DNA of 64,000 nt from Deltaproteobacteria bacterium (GTDB lineage Bacteria; Myxococcota_A; UBA9160; UBA4427): NCBI GenBank assembly GCA_029261835.1, contig JAJDAO010000026.1, forward strand, positions 324,666-388,665, given 5' to 3'. A program made the translations under genes and the position numbers. Positions 10,702-20,594 of the stretch are shown in pieces; position 1 is the stretch's first letter; each line of letters begins with the position of its first letter. Below the pieces are notes generated by a model. It was given only the letters and a program-made list of their open reading frames with translations, was not told the DNA's origin and did no database searches.

Positions 10702-11112
10702 TCGTGGAACGTAGCAGGGAGAGCCCAGCGCGCCAAGACGGCCAGCTTGAAATCTTATGCGAACACGTTCTTATTCTAGCCTGACGCCGCCGTGTGTGGC
10801 CGGGCACGTGATCGCTCTCAGCCGTCTGCCGAGTGAGCCACGCTCCGCCTCGCCAGGCAGCAGAATTCCTTGACGCCCCGGGGGCTTCTGGCTAGTTTTG
10901 CCGCCACCCCACCAGACCAATTCGAGCACTCCCGTTCCCGGCTCAGGGAGATCGCCTGATCGACCAGCCGAGCGACCAGAAGGCGATCCGAGGCGGCCGC
11001 GGTCGCGCGCGCGTGTCCCCCGCCCGTCGGCCGCTGTACGGCAGGCTGTGCTCGGGAGGAGCCGGGCGGACGACCTGATGCAGCGGCAAGCCGTCGAGAG
11101 GAGCCACTGAGA
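10702..11112. other. divergent intergenic region between feoA and nuoA
   Basis: There is no credible gene in these 411 bp. The feoA side holds the AT-rich dyad. On the nuo side, TTGACG at about 10872 followed by a TAGTTT-like box could be a promoter for nuoA. The rest is GC-rich with Arg-rich spurious frames on both strands. GAGAGGAG at 11096-11103 is the ribosome binding site that fixes the nuoA TTG start. Confidence 0.5.
10756..10775. promoter_or_regulatory. possible operator dyad upstream of feoAB
   Basis: GAACACGTTC at 10761-10770 is a symmetric GAAC-AC-GTTC core inside AT-rich flanks, about 60 bp before the feoA start and within the only AT-rich stretch of this gap. Position suits an iron-responsive repressor site (Fur or DtxR family), but it does not match the classical Fur consensus well. 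Confidence 0.3.
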
Positions 11113-11463
11113 TTGGCCGAGTACGCCGGTGTCCTAATCATCTTCGCACTGGCGGTCCTGCTCACCGGCGGCATGCTGGCGATCCAGTTGCGGCTGGCCC
11201 CGAAGCGCATCCTTCAGGAGAAGCTCGAGCCCTTCGAGTGCGGCGAGTCTCCGCTGGTCGCGCCCCGTCGGCGCTACGGCGTGAAGTTCTATCTCGTCGC
11301 GATCCTGTTCATCGTGTTCGATGTCGAGGCGAGCTACTTCTATCCCTGGGGTGTCGTCTTTCGTGAGCTCGGCGCGCCGGCACTGGTCGCCATCGGCATA
11401 TTCACCGTTCCGCTCGTGGTTGGCCTCCTCTACGAGTGGTGCAAGGGTGCACTCGAATGGTGA
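11113..11463 (+). CDS. nuoA: NADH-quinone oxidoreductase subunit A
   Basis: A 116-aa membrane subunit of complex I with three transmembrane helices (residues about 4-26, 58-80 and 85-108). The conserved loop KLEPFECGESPL contains the family Cys. The start is TTG, supported by GAGAGGAG ten bases upstream. NuoA contacts the quinone-binding Q module near NuoB, NuoD and NuoH. In usual operons it is followed by nuoB, C and D; here the next gene, overlapping by 7 bp, is nuoE. Confidence 0.95.
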   Translation: MAEYAGVLIIFALAVLLTGGMLAIQLRLAPKRILQEKLEPFECGESPLVAPRRRYGVKFYLVAILFIVFDVEASYFYPWGVVFRELGAPALVAIGIFTVPLVVGLLYEWCKGALEW

Positions 11464-11924
11464 TCAGCAAGGCGATTCGAGACCAGATCGAGGCCGAGAA
11501 CGCGAACTACCCTCGCGCCAGGGGCGGCCTTCTCGCGGCGCTTCACCGGGTACAGCGCGAGTACGGCGCCATCACCCCGGAGCACGCCACCGCGCTGGCG
11601 CCGATCTTCGACATGACCGCGGTCGAGGTTCTTGCCGTCGTGAGCTTCTACGACATGCTCTCGTCCCAGCCCGCTGGCCGCCACCAGGTCCGGGTGTGCA
11701 CGAACCTATCCTGTTCCCTGGCCGGGGCGCGCGAATTCCTGCGCGAGATCGAGAACCACCTGGGCATCACGCGTGGCGAGACCTCCGCTGACGGTCGCAT
11801 CACGCTGGGCCACGAGGCGTGCCTCGGGGCCTGCGCGAACGCACCGATGATGCGCGTCGACGATCGCTACTACGAGGACCTGGATACCGAGAGCGCCCGG
11901 CAAGTGCTCGACGCCCTGGACTAG
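11457..11924 (+). CDS. nuoE: NADH-quinone oxidoreductase subunit E (24 kDa, 2Fe-2S)
   Basis: A 155-aa N-module subunit carrying the N1a [2Fe-2S] cluster. Ligand cysteines appear in the two usual pairs, CTNLSC and CLGAC. The thioredoxin-like fold follows an N-terminal helical bundle typical of NuoE (RVQREYGAITPEHATALA). The ATG at 11457 lies inside the end of nuoA; an upstream in-frame GTG would add seven residues without a ribosome site. It is directly followed by nuoF, its obligate partner. Confidence 0.96.
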   Translation: MVISKAIRDQIEAENANYPRARGGLLAALHRVQREYGAITPEHATALAPIFDMTAVEVLAVVSFYDMLSSQPAGRHQVRVCTNLSCSLAGAREFLREIENHLGITRGETSADGRITLGHEACLGACANAPMMRVDDRYYEDLDTESARQVLDALD

Positions 11925-11932
11925 GTGCTCCC

Positions 11933-13228
11933 ATGCAGAAGGCTCCCCACGTCACCGACTACCTGACCCGCCACTGCGCAGATGACGAGTACGGATGCCT
12001 GCGCGGCTTCGAAGCCCAGGGCGGCTACCGTGCTGCACACACGGCGCTGCGCGAAATGACGCCGCAGAAGATCCTCGACGAGGTGCGACAAGCCGGGCTT
12101 CAGGGGCGCGGAGGAGCGGGCTTTTGCGCCGGGCTCAAGTGGAGCTTCATGCCCGCACCGGAACAGCAGCCGAGCTACCTGGTGTGTAACGCCGATGAGT
12201 CGGAGCCGGGCTCCTTCAAGGACCGCCTGCTGCTCGAGCGTGCGCCACACCAGCTGCTGGAGGGCATTCTGCTCGCCGCGCGTGCGATCGGAGCACAGAA
12301 GAGCTTCATCTACATTCGTGGCGAGTACGCAGAAGCGGCCAGAGTCATGCAGCGAGCGGTCGATGAAGCCCACGCGAAGGGCTACCTGGGCGATGACGTG
12401 ATGGGGAGCGGCTTCTCGCACGATGTCGTCGTGGTGCGGGGCGCGGGCTCCTATATCTGCGGGGAGGAAACGGCGCTGCTCGAGTCGCTCGAGGGCAAGC
12501 GGGGGCACCCGCGAGTGAAGCCTCCGTTTCCGGCTCAGCGTGGCGCCTTCGATCGCCCGAGCACGGTGAACAATGTCGAGACGCTGTGCCACGTCCCCCA
12601 CATCATCGGACGGGGGGCGGCTTGGTTCCGCAGCACTGGCACTGAAAAGAGCCCGGGCACGACGCTGTTCGGGGTTTCGGGCCACGTTGTGCGCCCGGGC
12701 CTCTTCGAGCTTCCGCTCGGTACGCCGCTGGATGAGATCATCTTCGAGCACGCCGGAGGCGTGGCGGACGGCCGCAAGGTCAAAGGCGTGATTCCGGGCG
12801 GTCTCTCGATGCCGATTCTGCCCGCTGGAGAGCTCGACGTTGCGATGGCGAACGAGTTCCTCCAGGAGAAGGGAAGTGCCCTCGGTACCGGCGGCATCAT
12901 CGTGATGGACGACCGCACGTGCATGGTGCGGACGGCTTGCGTGATCAGCGAGTTCTATCGCGCCGAGTCCTGTGGCCAGTGCGGTCCGTGTCGTGAGGGG
13001 ACGGCCTGGATCAACGACATCGTGACTCGCGTGGAACGCGGCACCGGAACGGCGGAAGACCTCGAGCTCTTGGTGGATATCTGCGATGGCATGGAGGGCC
13101 AAACCATCTGCGCCTTCGCCGACGCGGCCGCCTGGCCGGTGCGAGCGTTGCTCAAGCACTTCTATGCCGACTTCGAGCGCCATGTGCGCGAAGGCGTCTG
13201 CAGTTTTTCCGGGAGTTTTCAACTCTGA
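11933..13228 (+). CDS. nuoF: NADH-quinone oxidoreductase subunit F (51 kDa, NADH/FMN)
   Basis: A 431-aa flavoprotein that oxidises NADH in the N module. The FMN/NADH fold is shown by GRGGAGFCAGLKW and CNADESEPGSFKDR. The C-terminal N3 [4Fe-4S] site is SCGQCGPCREG with a later Cys in QTICAFADAAAWP. The ATG at 11933 is 8 bp after nuoE; a longer open frame back to 11819 only overlaps nuoE. Its TGA stop overlaps the nuoG ATG by one base. Confidence 0.97.
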   Translation: MQKAPHVTDYLTRHCADDEYGCLRGFEAQGGYRAAHTALREMTPQKILDEVRQAGLQGRGGAGFCAGLKWSFMPAPEQQPSYLVCNADESEPGSFKDRLLLERAPHQLLEGILLAARAIGAQKSFIYIRGEYAEAARVMQRAVDEAHAKGYLGDDVMGSGFSHDVVVVRGAGSYICGEETALLESLEGKRGHPRVKPPFPAQRGAFDRPSTVNNVETLCHVPHIIGRGAAWFRSTGTEKSPGTTLFGVSGHVVRPGLFELPLGTPLDEIIFEHAGGVADGRKVKGVIPGGLSMPILPAGELDVAMANEFLQEKGSALGTGGIIVMDDRTCMVRTACVISEFYRAESCGQCGPCREGTAWINDIVTRVERGTGTAEDLELLVDICDGMEGQTICAFADAAAWPVRALLKHFYADFERHVREGVCSFSGSFQL

Positions 13229-14871
13229 TGGCAACCGCGGCAGGTGTAGCGTGCGAGGCCGAGATCGTGCGAATCACGGTCGACGGGTTGGAGTACCGTC
13301 TGCACGCCGGCCCGAGCCTGCTCGCAGCCCTGGACCAAATCGGTGTCCTGATGGGAGAGGTCGATATCCCGCACTACTGCTGGCACGCGAAGCTCTCCAG
13401 CGATGGTTCCTGTCGTCTCTGCCAGGTGGAGATCGACGGGCAGACGGGGCTGCAGACCGCCTGCAATACGCCGGTTCGCGACGGCATGATCGTCCACACC
13501 CGGAGCGAAGCCGTGGTACGGGCGCGCCAGACCGTTCTCGAATTCCTCATGCTCAACCATCCACTCGACTGCCCCGTCTGTGATCAGGCCGGCGAATGCA
13601 AGCTGCAGGACTACGCCTGGCGCTACGGCGCCCCGAACTCACGCTCGCGCGAGCCGAGGCGCAAGCTGGAGAAGCGGATCGATCTCGGACCGGGTGTCGT
13701 GCTCGACCGCGAGCGGTGCATTCTGTGTCGCCGCTGTGTGCGTTTCTGCCGAGAAATACCCCGCACGGGTGAGCTGGCAGTCTTCGGGCGCGGCGATCGT
13801 TCCGTCATCGGCCTCTTTCCGGGCGTGCAACTCGACAATGCCTACTCGATGAACGTCGTCGACCTGTGTCCGGTGGGGGCACTTACCAGCCGAGACTTTC
13901 GGTGCAAGGCACGAGCTTGGCAGCTCGAGTCGGTCGAGGGCGTCTGCGGTGGATGCGCCCGAGGCTGCAACATCTGGCTCGATGTCGCGAAGGGCGAAGT
14001 GCAGCGCTATCGACCGCGGCGCAACGACGCCGTCAACGATACATGGATGTGCGATGCCGGCCGACTCTCGTATGCCGAGATCGCGCGCTCCGACCGCCTG
14101 GACAAGGCGTGGATTCGGAATCAAGAGTCGGTATTGGAGCCGGTTTCAGTTGCCAGCGCCATTTCGGAGGCGGCCCGCATGCTCGCCGGGCTGGTGGCAG
14201 AAAAGGGGGCCGGCGTGATTGCTGGTATCGCCTCGCCACACGCCACCAACGAGGACCTCTTCGCTTTCAAGCGCCTCTTGGACGAGATCGGAACCGAGAA
14301 CAGCGGCCTCGCCGTGCCGCACGGCGAGGCCGATGAGTTGCTGATCTGTGCCGAGAAGGCCGCCAACGCCACGGGTGCACGCGCCATCGGTTTCGAGGAT
14401 GCTCGCTCGCTGCTCGAACGAATCCGGGGTGGCGGCGTCGACGGCATCGTGATCCTGGGTCACGATATCCTTACTGCGGGCTATCTCGACGACGAGACGC
14501 TCCTGGGCAAGATCGACAGCGTCATTCTGATCGACACGCACCAGTCGTCGCTCATGCGTGTCGCGCAGGTGGTCCTGCCCGCCCGTCATCTGGCCGAGAA
14601 AGCGGGCACGCTGACCAATTGCGACCGTCGCGTCCAACGCGTGCGACCCGCACTGGCGGCCGATTCCGAGCTGTTGACAGAGGGGGAGATCGTCCATCGT
14701 CTCGCTCTCGCGTTGGGGCTGAACGGCTTCGAAGCAGGCTATGATCTGCCTCGAGTATCGAGATCGCTCGCCGCCGCGGTACCCCCCTTTGCGGGAATCA
14801 CGATCGAGTCCCTTCCGAGTGACGGTGCCCAGCTCGTCTCGGATGGAGGAGAGAAAGGGGCGGTTCGCTAG
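13228..14871 (+). CDS. nuoG: NADH-quinone oxidoreductase subunit G (75 kDa)
   Basis: A 547-aa iron-sulfur subunit of the N module. In order: an N-terminal [2Fe-2S] domain (HYCWHAKLSSDGSCRLCQVE), a His/Cys cluster site (NHPLDCPVCDQAGECKLQ), a [4Fe-4S] site (CILCRRCVRFCREI) and then CGGCARGCN with a later Cys in WMCDAG. The last four cysteines match the N7 cluster kept in only some bacteria. A shortened, inactive molybdopterin-oxidoreductase-type domain forms the rest, so the protein is shorter than the 680-900 aa of many homologues. It ends directly at the nuoH start. Confidence 0.96.
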   Translation: MATAAGVACEAEIVRITVDGLEYRLHAGPSLLAALDQIGVLMGEVDIPHYCWHAKLSSDGSCRLCQVEIDGQTGLQTACNTPVRDGMIVHTRSEAVVRARQTVLEFLMLNHPLDCPVCDQAGECKLQDYAWRYGAPNSRSREPRRKLEKRIDLGPGVVLDRERCILCRRCVRFCREIPRTGELAVFGRGDRSVIGLFPGVQLDNAYSMNVVDLCPVGALTSRDFRCKARAWQLESVEGVCGGCARGCNIWLDVAKGEVQRYRPRRNDAVNDTWMCDAGRLSYAEIARSDRLDKAWIRNQESVLEPVSVASAISEAARMLAGLVAEKGAGVIAGIASPHATNEDLFAFKRLLDEIGTENSGLAVPHGEADELLICAEKAANATGARAIGFEDARSLLERIRGGGVDGIVILGHDILTAGYLDDETLLGKIDSVILIDTHQSSLMRVAQVVLPARHLAEKAGTLTNCDRRVQRVRPALAADSELLTEGEIVHRLALALGLNGFEAGYDLPRVSRSLAAAVPPFAGITIESLPSDGAQLVSDGGEKGAVR

Positions 14872-16023
14872 ATGTTCCTGGTCGCGCTCATCAAGAGCCT
14901 CTTCATCACTCTCGTCGTGGTCGGTTTCTTCTTGCCGATCCTTACGTGGGTGGAGAGAAAGCAGAGTGCGCTCATGCAGGACCGCATCGGGGCCAACCGC
15001 GCTTCGCTGGCCGGCGTATCGATTCTGGGGCTGCTGCACCCGGTGGCCGATGTGCTCAAGCTGATGAGCAAGGAGAATGCGGTTCCCGGCGGTGCGAATC
15101 GGCTCCTGCACCTGATGGCACCGCTGATTGCCGCCATCCCCGTCATCGCTGCCTTCGCGGTCATCCCCTACGGTGGCAACTATCGATTCGGTGCGGGTGA
15201 GCTCAGCTTGGTGGCCGCCGATATCGATTGGGGCGTGCTCTATGTCTTTGCCATCGCCTCGCTCGCCAGCTTCGGCGCCGTGCTAGCGGGCTGGGCGAGC
15301 AACAATAACTGGTCGCTCCTCGGCGGCATCCGCGCGGCAGCGCAGATGATCTCGTACGAGGTGACGATGGGTCTCACCCTGGTTCCGCTCTTCATGGTCT
15401 TTGGGACACTTCGCCTGACGCAGATGGGAGAGGCTCAGGACACCGTGGTTCCCGCATTCGCCTTCTTGCGAATCTTCGGTCTCGACGGGTTGCCGACTCT
15501 CTTGCAGGCGATTTCGATCCCCGCGTGGGGTCTCTTCCTGAATCCGCCGGCCTTCATCCTGTTTCTCACGTGCATCATGGCCGAGAACAAGCGACCTCCC
15601 TTCGATCTGCCGGAGAGTGAGTCGGAACTCGTCGCCGGCTACTCGACTGAGTACTCCGGCATGCGGTTCGGTCTCTTCTACTTGTCGGAATTCATTCAAG
15701 TCGTGGTTGTCGCCGGGCTGGTAACGGCGATCTTCTTGGGCGGCTGGACGATCCCATGGCTGTCACAGGCAGAGATCATTGGCGCCATCGAGCCGTGGTT
15801 TGGAGAGAGTGTCGCCACCGGCGCATGTCTGCTCTTCCATGTGACGAGTTTCTTCGCCAAGGTCGCATTCGTGATCTGGCTGCAAATGCTGATCCGCTGG
15901 TCTCTGCCCCGTTTCCGTTATGATCAGCTGATGGATCTTTGCTGGAAAGTCATTCTTCCCGCGTCACTCTTGAACATCTTCGCGACGGCCTTCGTGATGC
16001 TCGCGCTGGGTGACGTCCGATGA
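14872..16023 (+). CDS. nuoH: NADH-quinone oxidoreductase subunit H
   Basis: A 383-aa membrane subunit with about eight helices that forms the quinone channel with the Q module. Diagnostic segments are WVERKQSALMQDRIGANRAS near the N terminus, LGGIRAAAQMISYE and ENKRPPFDLPESESELVAGY. It begins at the base after the nuoG stop. Normally nuoI, encoding the two-[4Fe-4S] ferredoxin subunit, follows nuoH; here nuoJ overlaps it by four bases and nuoI is absent. Confidence 0.97.
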   Translation: MFLVALIKSLFITLVVVGFFLPILTWVERKQSALMQDRIGANRASLAGVSILGLLHPVADVLKLMSKENAVPGGANRLLHLMAPLIAAIPVIAAFAVIPYGGNYRFGAGELSLVAADIDWGVLYVFAIASLASFGAVLAGWASNNNWSLLGGIRAAAQMISYEVTMGLTLVPLFMVFGTLRLTQMGEAQDTVVPAFAFLRIFGLDGLPTLLQAISIPAWGLFLNPPAFILFLTCIMAENKRPPFDLPESESELVAGYSTEYSGMRFGLFYLSEFIQVVVVAGLVTAIFLGGWTIPWLSQAEIIGAIEPWFGESVATGACLLFHVTSFFAKVAFVIWLQMLIRWSLPRFRYDQLMDLCWKVILPASLLNIFATAFVMLALGDVR

Positions 16024-16529
16024 CGGCCGAGATTATCTTCTTCTACGCCTTTGCCGTACTGGCGCTCGCGTCAGCATTGGCAATGGTGACATTCCTCCGC
16101 AACGTTGTCGCCGGCGTGATGAGTCTGGTGGTCACGATGGTCTCGCTCTCCGGCATATTCGTCCTCCTCGGTGCCGAGTTCGTCGGCGTCATCCAGATCA
16201 TGGTCTACGCCGGTGCGATCATGGTTCTATTGCTATTCGTCGTGATGCTGCTGAACCTCGAGAGCGACGACTTCGGTCCGCCCCGCTCCCTTCGCGGTGT
16301 CTCGAAGCTCGTCGGTGTCCTTGCCGCAATCGCAGTAGCGGCGTCCCTGGGCGTCGCACTCTCGGGCGGCCTGCCTGCGCCGGCCGCCGTGCCCGACGGC
16401 TTCGGGGGAACCCGCGCCATGGGGAGAGCGCTCTTTTCTGAGTTCGTCATGCCGGTCGAGACGGCTGGACTTCTTCTTCTGGCTGCAATCGTGGGTGCGG
16501 TCATTCTCGCAAAGAAGAGGATCGACTGA
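16020..16529 (+). CDS. nuoJ: NADH-quinone oxidoreductase subunit J
   Basis: A 169-aa membrane subunit with five hydrophobic helices. EFVGVIQIMVYAGAIMVLLL is the characteristic third helix that carries the pi-bulge in known complex I structures. It overlaps nuoH by ATGA and ends immediately before nuoK. The role is in the membrane arm next to NuoA, NuoH and NuoK, linking the quinone site to the antiporter-like subunits. Confidence 0.96.
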   Translation: MTAEIIFFYAFAVLALASALAMVTFLRNVVAGVMSLVVTMVSLSGIFVLLGAEFVGVIQIMVYAGAIMVLLLFVVMLLNLESDDFGPPRSLRGVSKLVGVLAAIAVAASLGVALSGGLPAPAAVPDGFGGTRAMGRALFSEFVMPVETAGLLLLAAIVGAVILAKKRID

Positions 16530-16862
16530 ATGATCCCGTACGATCATGTACTCGGCCTTTCGGTTCTGCTGTTCACCATCGGCGTGATCGGAGCCCTGAC
16601 CAGGCGCAACCTGATCGTGATCCTGATGTGCCTGGAACTCATGCTCAACGCGGTCAATCTCGCCTTCGTCGGATTCAATCGCATGTGGGCCGGCTCGGTC
16701 TCCGGGCCAGAAACTCCGGTGGCCCTCGACGGGCAGGTCTTTGCGCTGATGGTGATCACCGTCGCGGCGTCGGAGGTTGCCGTGGGGTTGGCGATTCTGA
16801 TCTCGTTGGTGCGAAATCGCGATTCGATCAACGTCGAGGACGCAAGCTTGCTGAGGTGGTGA
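16530..16862 (+). CDS. nuoK: NADH-quinone oxidoreductase subunit K
   Basis: A 110-aa, three-helix membrane subunit related to Mrp[20 protein letters not shown] contains the conserved membrane glutamate of helix 2, and [16 protein letters not shown] that of helix 3. The ATG begins at the base after the nuoJ stop, so the genes are tightly coupled. It is 7 bp upstream of nuoL. Confidence 0.97.
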   Translation: MIPYDHVLGLSVLLFTIGVIGALTRRNLIVILMCLELMLNAVNLAFVGFNRMWAGSVSGPETPVALDGQVFALMVITVAASEVAVGLAILISLVRNRDSINVEDASLLRW

Positions 16863-16869
16863 ATCCAAC

Positions 16870-18927
16870 ATGTCGAATGACTTGATGGGCGATACGTGGA
16901 TTCCCTGGATTCCCTTTCTTCCATTCGCGTCAGCGCTCTTGCATGCCGTCCTGATCGGGATGCTTCGCCGTTCGCTCTCGCCCCGCATGGTGTCGGGCAT
17001 CTCATGCGGGGCCGTGGCCGGCTCGTTGCTTCTGACATGCGTCTCCTTCGCGGAGATGATCTCGCTGCCTGGCGACGGGGCGATCCAAGAGCGTCTCTTT
17101 TCCTGGATCGGACTCGGCGTGGGGAGCGCACATTTCGACGCCGACATCGCCTTTCGGTTCGATGCGCTATCGGCAGTCATGTGTCTCGTGATCACCGGCG
17201 TCGGTCTCCTGATCCACATCTACTCCGTCGGCTACTTGCAGCAGGATCAACGCGACGATCGCGGCTTCCAACGCTTCTTCTGCTACATGAACCTCTTCAT
17301 CGCAGCCATGCTCGTGCTGGTGCTGGCGGACAATTTGCTGCTGATGTTCCTCGGTTGGGAAGGGGTGGGGCTCTGCTCCTACTTGTTGATTGGCTTCTGG
17401 TACGGTGACCGCGAGAAGGCCCAGGCGGGAACGAAGGCATTCATCGTCAATCGCATCGGTGATCTCGGTTTTCTCGTCGGGACGCTGCTGCTCTTCTGGT
17501 CCTTGTCGGAGAGCGGAACACCGACGATGTCCTTTCGCGGTATCGAGGGGGCCCTTCCGGTGATCGTGGCGTCGACGCTGTCGCTGCCGGCGTGGCTTGG
17601 CGGCGGGGAGTTCGCGCTTGCGAACGCGATCGGTCTCTGCTTCTTCCTCGGCGCTTGTGGGAAGTCTGCACAGCTGCCTCTCTTCGTCTGGCTCCCCGAC
17701 GCGATGGCGGGTCCGACACCGGTATCGGCGCTGATCCATGCTGCGACGATGGTGACGGCGGGCGTCTACATGATTGCCCGGCTGTCGTTTCTCTACGCGG
17801 TGGCGCCGGAAGCGTCGACGGTGATCGCTTGGACGGGTGCCGTGTCGGCGCTCTTTGCCGCCACCATCGCTTGCGTACAGAGCGATATCAAGAAGGTGCT
17901 CGCCTATTCGACCATCAGTCAGCTCGGCTACATGTTTCTGGCTGCTGGCGTGGGTGCCTATACGGCCGCGATGTACCACGTCGTGACGCATGCATTCTTC
18001 AAAGCACTGCTCTTCCTCTGCGCGGGTGTCGTGATCATGGTTCTAAAGCATGAGCAGGACATGCGCCGTATGGGTGGGATCGGAAGCCGTCTCCCCTGGA
18101 CGCGTCGTTGGATGTGGATCGGTGTGGGGACGATTGCGGGCGTCCCGCTGACGGCGGGATTCTTCTCCAAGGATCAGATCCTCGTAGCGAGCTATGCCGC
18201 CCACGAGGTCCCCGGCCATATCCACCTCTATTGGATGGCGCTCACCACGGTGGCGCTCACGGCCTTCTACAGCGTTCGTCTCATTTATGTGAGCCTGTAC
18301 GGGACGAGCCAGGTGCCCGCCGAGGTGCGTCGAGAGATCCACGAGCCGGGAGGCCTGGTGCTCTGGCCGCTCGGAATCCTCGCCGTGCTCTGCATCTTGG
18401 GGTCGCTGCTTGGGGTGCCACAGCTCTGGGGAGATCTAGAGCTGCTGCGCGTCGAGGAGTCGAATAGCATTCATCACTTTCTTGCTCGAGTCGTAGCCGT
18501 CGGTGAGCCGCACGAATTGGACGCAAGCACGGAATGGGGCCTCACCGGGAGAGCGATCGCGATGTTCGCGCTCGGTTCGACCATGGGCGTCATTCTACAT
18601 CTGCTTCGTCCGGCATGGGCGGATTGGCTCGCGGGCAAGCTCTCCTTTGCCCACCGCCTGGTGAAGAATGCCTACTACGTGGATGCGCTCTATCGCGGCC
18701 TGATCGTCAGACCTCTGTTGGCGGCGTCGGATCGCCTGCTATTTCGCTGGATCGACGTGCGGCTGATCGACGGCCTCGCCGTGATGGGGAGTGCCAATCT
18801 GCTGCGCGGGTTGACGGATGGGCTGCTCAAGTACACGCAGGTGGGACTCGCACAGGTCTACTTCCTGGTGATGCTGCTGGGGAGCCTGGCGATACTGGTC
18901 TACCTCCTCTTCGAAAGCGGCGCGTGA
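16870..18927 (+). CDS. nuoL: NADH-quinone oxidoreductase subunit L (antiporter-like)
   Basis: A 685-aa proton-pumping subunit with about 14-16 helices and the long lateral helix expected near the C terminus. Markers are FLGWEGVGLCSYLLIGFWY (conserved Glu), PTPVSALIHAATMVTAGVYM (conserved His/Lys region), SDIKKVLAYSTISQLGYMF and ATHAFFKALLFL-type segments. Length is normal for the family. It belongs to the distal membrane arm and is followed by nuoM after 8 bp. Confidence 0.97.
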   Translation: MSNDLMGDTWIPWIPFLPFASALLHAVLIGMLRRSLSPRMVSGISCGAVAGSLLLTCVSFAEMISLPGDGAIQERLFSWIGLGVGSAHFDADIAFRFDALSAVMCLVITGVGLLIHIYSVGYLQQDQRDDRGFQRFFCYMNLFIAAMLVLVLADNLLLMFLGWEGVGLCSYLLIGFWYGDREKAQAGTKAFIVNRIGDLGFLVGTLLLFWSLSESGTPTMSFRGIEGALPVIVASTLSLPAWLGGGEFALANAIGLCFFLGACGKSAQLPLFVWLPDAMAGPTPVSALIHAATMVTAGVYMIARLSFLYAVAPEASTVIAWTGAVSALFAATIACVQSDIKKVLAYSTISQLGYMFLAAGVGAYTAAMYHVVTHAFFKALLFLCAGVVIMVLKHEQDMRRMGGIGSRLPWTRRWMWIGVGTIAGVPLTAGFFSKDQILVASYAAHEVPGHIHLYWMALTTVALTAFYSVRLIYVSLYGTSQVPAEVRREIHEPGGLVLWPLGILAVLCILGSLLGVPQLWGDLELLRVEESNSIHHFLARVVAVGEPHELDASTEWGLTGRAIAMFALGSTMGVILHLLRPAWADWLAGKLSFAHRLVKNAYYVDALYRGLIVRPLLAASDRLLFRWIDVRLIDGLAVMGSANLLRGLTDGLLKYTQVGLAQVYFLVMLLGSLAILVYLLFESGA

Positions 18928-18935
18928 GTTAGAGA

Positions 18936-20594
18936 ATGGGACCCTACGTAGAAGGCCACGTTCTGAGCTGGGTGATATTCCTTCCGCTTGCCACGGGCTT
19001 GGCACTCCTGGCATCTGGGCTGCTCTTGCGGCTCGTATTTGGTTCGCCCGGGCTTCCGGGGGCGGTATGGCGCGCGATCGCAATTGGCAGCAGCGGTCTC
19101 ACCTTTCTCCTCTCGCTGGTCGGCGTCTGGGGCGGATTCGATCCCGAACAGATCGGCTTCCAGCTCGTGGAGCACGGGGCCTGGCTGCCGGAGTACGGCG
19201 TTCACTACTTCGTAGCGGTGGACGGCATCAGTCTCGTTCTGGTCCTGCTCACGACGTTCCTGGTTCCCATCGTCTTGTTGTCGTCGTGGAATCAGATCGA
19301 CCGCTCGCTGCGCAGCTTCGTGTTCTTTGTACTTGCCCTCGAGAGCGGAATGCTCGGTGCATTTCTCTCTCTCAATCTCATCCAGTTCTACGTCTTCTGG
19401 GAGGTAATGCTGATTCCGATGTACTTCATCATCGGAATCTGGGGCGGCTCCCGGCGGATCCATGCGGCCACAAAGTTCTTCATCTTCACCCTGCTGGGCT
19501 CGCTCCTGATGTTGGTCGCCGTTCTCGCGCTATACCAGATCAACCACGAGCAGGGTGGCGTGTGGAATTTCGATCTCGTTTCGGTCACGAAGAGCGATGC
19601 CCTCGGACTGCTGGATACGGTCATTCCTCTCGCTGGAGAGGGGACTCCGTGGTGGCGAACTCAGCATTGGCTCTTCGCCGCCTTCGCCTTCGCCTTTGCA
19701 ATCAAAGTTCCCGTGGTGCCCCTCCATACATGGTTGCCCGATGCCCATGTCGAGGCCCCGACGGCGGGCTCAGTCCTGCTCGCCGCCGTTCTGCTCAAGA
19801 TGGGCGCCTACGGGTTCCTTCGCTTTGCTCTGCCGCTCTTCCCCAACGCTGCAGAGGATTTCGTTCCGCTCTTTCTCGGCCTCGCTCTGGTGGGGATCAT
19901 CTATGGCTCGCTCGTCGCCATGGTTCAGCAAGATGTCAAGAAGCTCGTCGCCTACTCGTCCATCGCACATCTCGGCTTCGTCATGCTTGGGATCTTCTCC
20001 CTCAACGTGCCCGGCCTGACGGGTGGCCTCGTGCAGATGTTGAGCCACGGTCTGTCGACTGGCGCGCTCTTTCTGCTGGTGGGCGTGATGTACGAACGCC
20101 GCCACACCCACGAGATCTCCGCCTTCGGAGGCCTGGCCAAGCCCATGCCCGTGTTCGCGGCGGTCTTCGGAATCGTCGTGATGTGCAGTGCGGGCCTACC
20201 GGCACTGAGCGGATTCGTCGGTGAGTTTCTCGTCTTGCTCGGCAGCTTCCAGGCCAGTCGCTGGGTGTCGGTCGCGGCGTGTCTGGGAGTCGTGCTGGCG
20301 GCCGTCTACCTGCTCGGGATGTTTCATCGCGTCGTTCTGGGCCCGGTCGAGAATCCAGAGAACCGCGGTCTGATCGATCTCGATTGGCGCGAGCGGACCG
20401 TCTTCATCGCTGTGCTCATTCCGATCTTCTGGATCGGGCTCTACCCCAGTCCGCTGCTGAGGAGGATCGAGCCGGCCGTACTCGAGTTGATCCGGAACAT
20501 GGACGAGCGCAGAGTGAGTGCGCCGGCTCGCGTGCCCGAGCATCCGAGCGAATCGCCTCGACTCGAGCCGGTGCCCGATGGAGCGACGATCTGA
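18936..20594 (+). CDS. nuoM: NADH-quinone oxidoreductase subunit M (antiporter-like)
   Basis: A 552-aa antiporter-like subunit with 13-14 helices. Diagnostic segments are FYVFWEVMLIPMYFIIGIWG, KVPVVPLHTWLPDAHVEAPT, GSVLLAAVLLKMGAYGFLRF and QQDVKKLVAYSSIAHLGFVM. The C-terminal 45 residues are a Glu/Arg/Pro-rich tail beyond the usual end of the membrane domain. The ATG is preceded by TTAGAGAA, a weak ribosome site. The TGA overlaps the nuoN start by one base. Confidence 0.97.
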   Translation: MGPYVEGHVLSWVIFLPLATGLALLASGLLLRLVFGSPGLPGAVWRAIAIGSSGLTFLLSLVGVWGGFDPEQIGFQLVEHGAWLPEYGVHYFVAVDGISLVLVLLTTFLVPIVLLSSWNQIDRSLRSFVFFVLALESGMLGAFLSLNLIQFYVFWEVMLIPMYFIIGIWGGSRRIHAATKFFIFTLLGSLLMLVAVLALYQINHEQGGVWNFDLVSVTKSDALGLLDTVIPLAGEGTPWWRTQHWLFAAFAFAFAIKVPVVPLHTWLPDAHVEAPTAGSVLLAAVLLKMGAYGFLRFALPLFPNAAEDFVPLFLGLALVGIIYGSLVAMVQQDVKKLVAYSSIAHLGFVMLGIFSLNVPGLTGGLVQMLSHGLSTGALFLLVGVMYERRHTHEISAFGGLAKPMPVFAAVFGIVVMCSAGLPALSGFVGEFLVLLGSFQASRWVSVAACLGVVLAAVYLLGMFHRVVLGPVENPENRGLIDLDWRERTVFIAVLIPIFWIGLYPSPLLRRIEPAVLELIRNMDERRVSAPARVPEHPSESPRLEPVPDGATI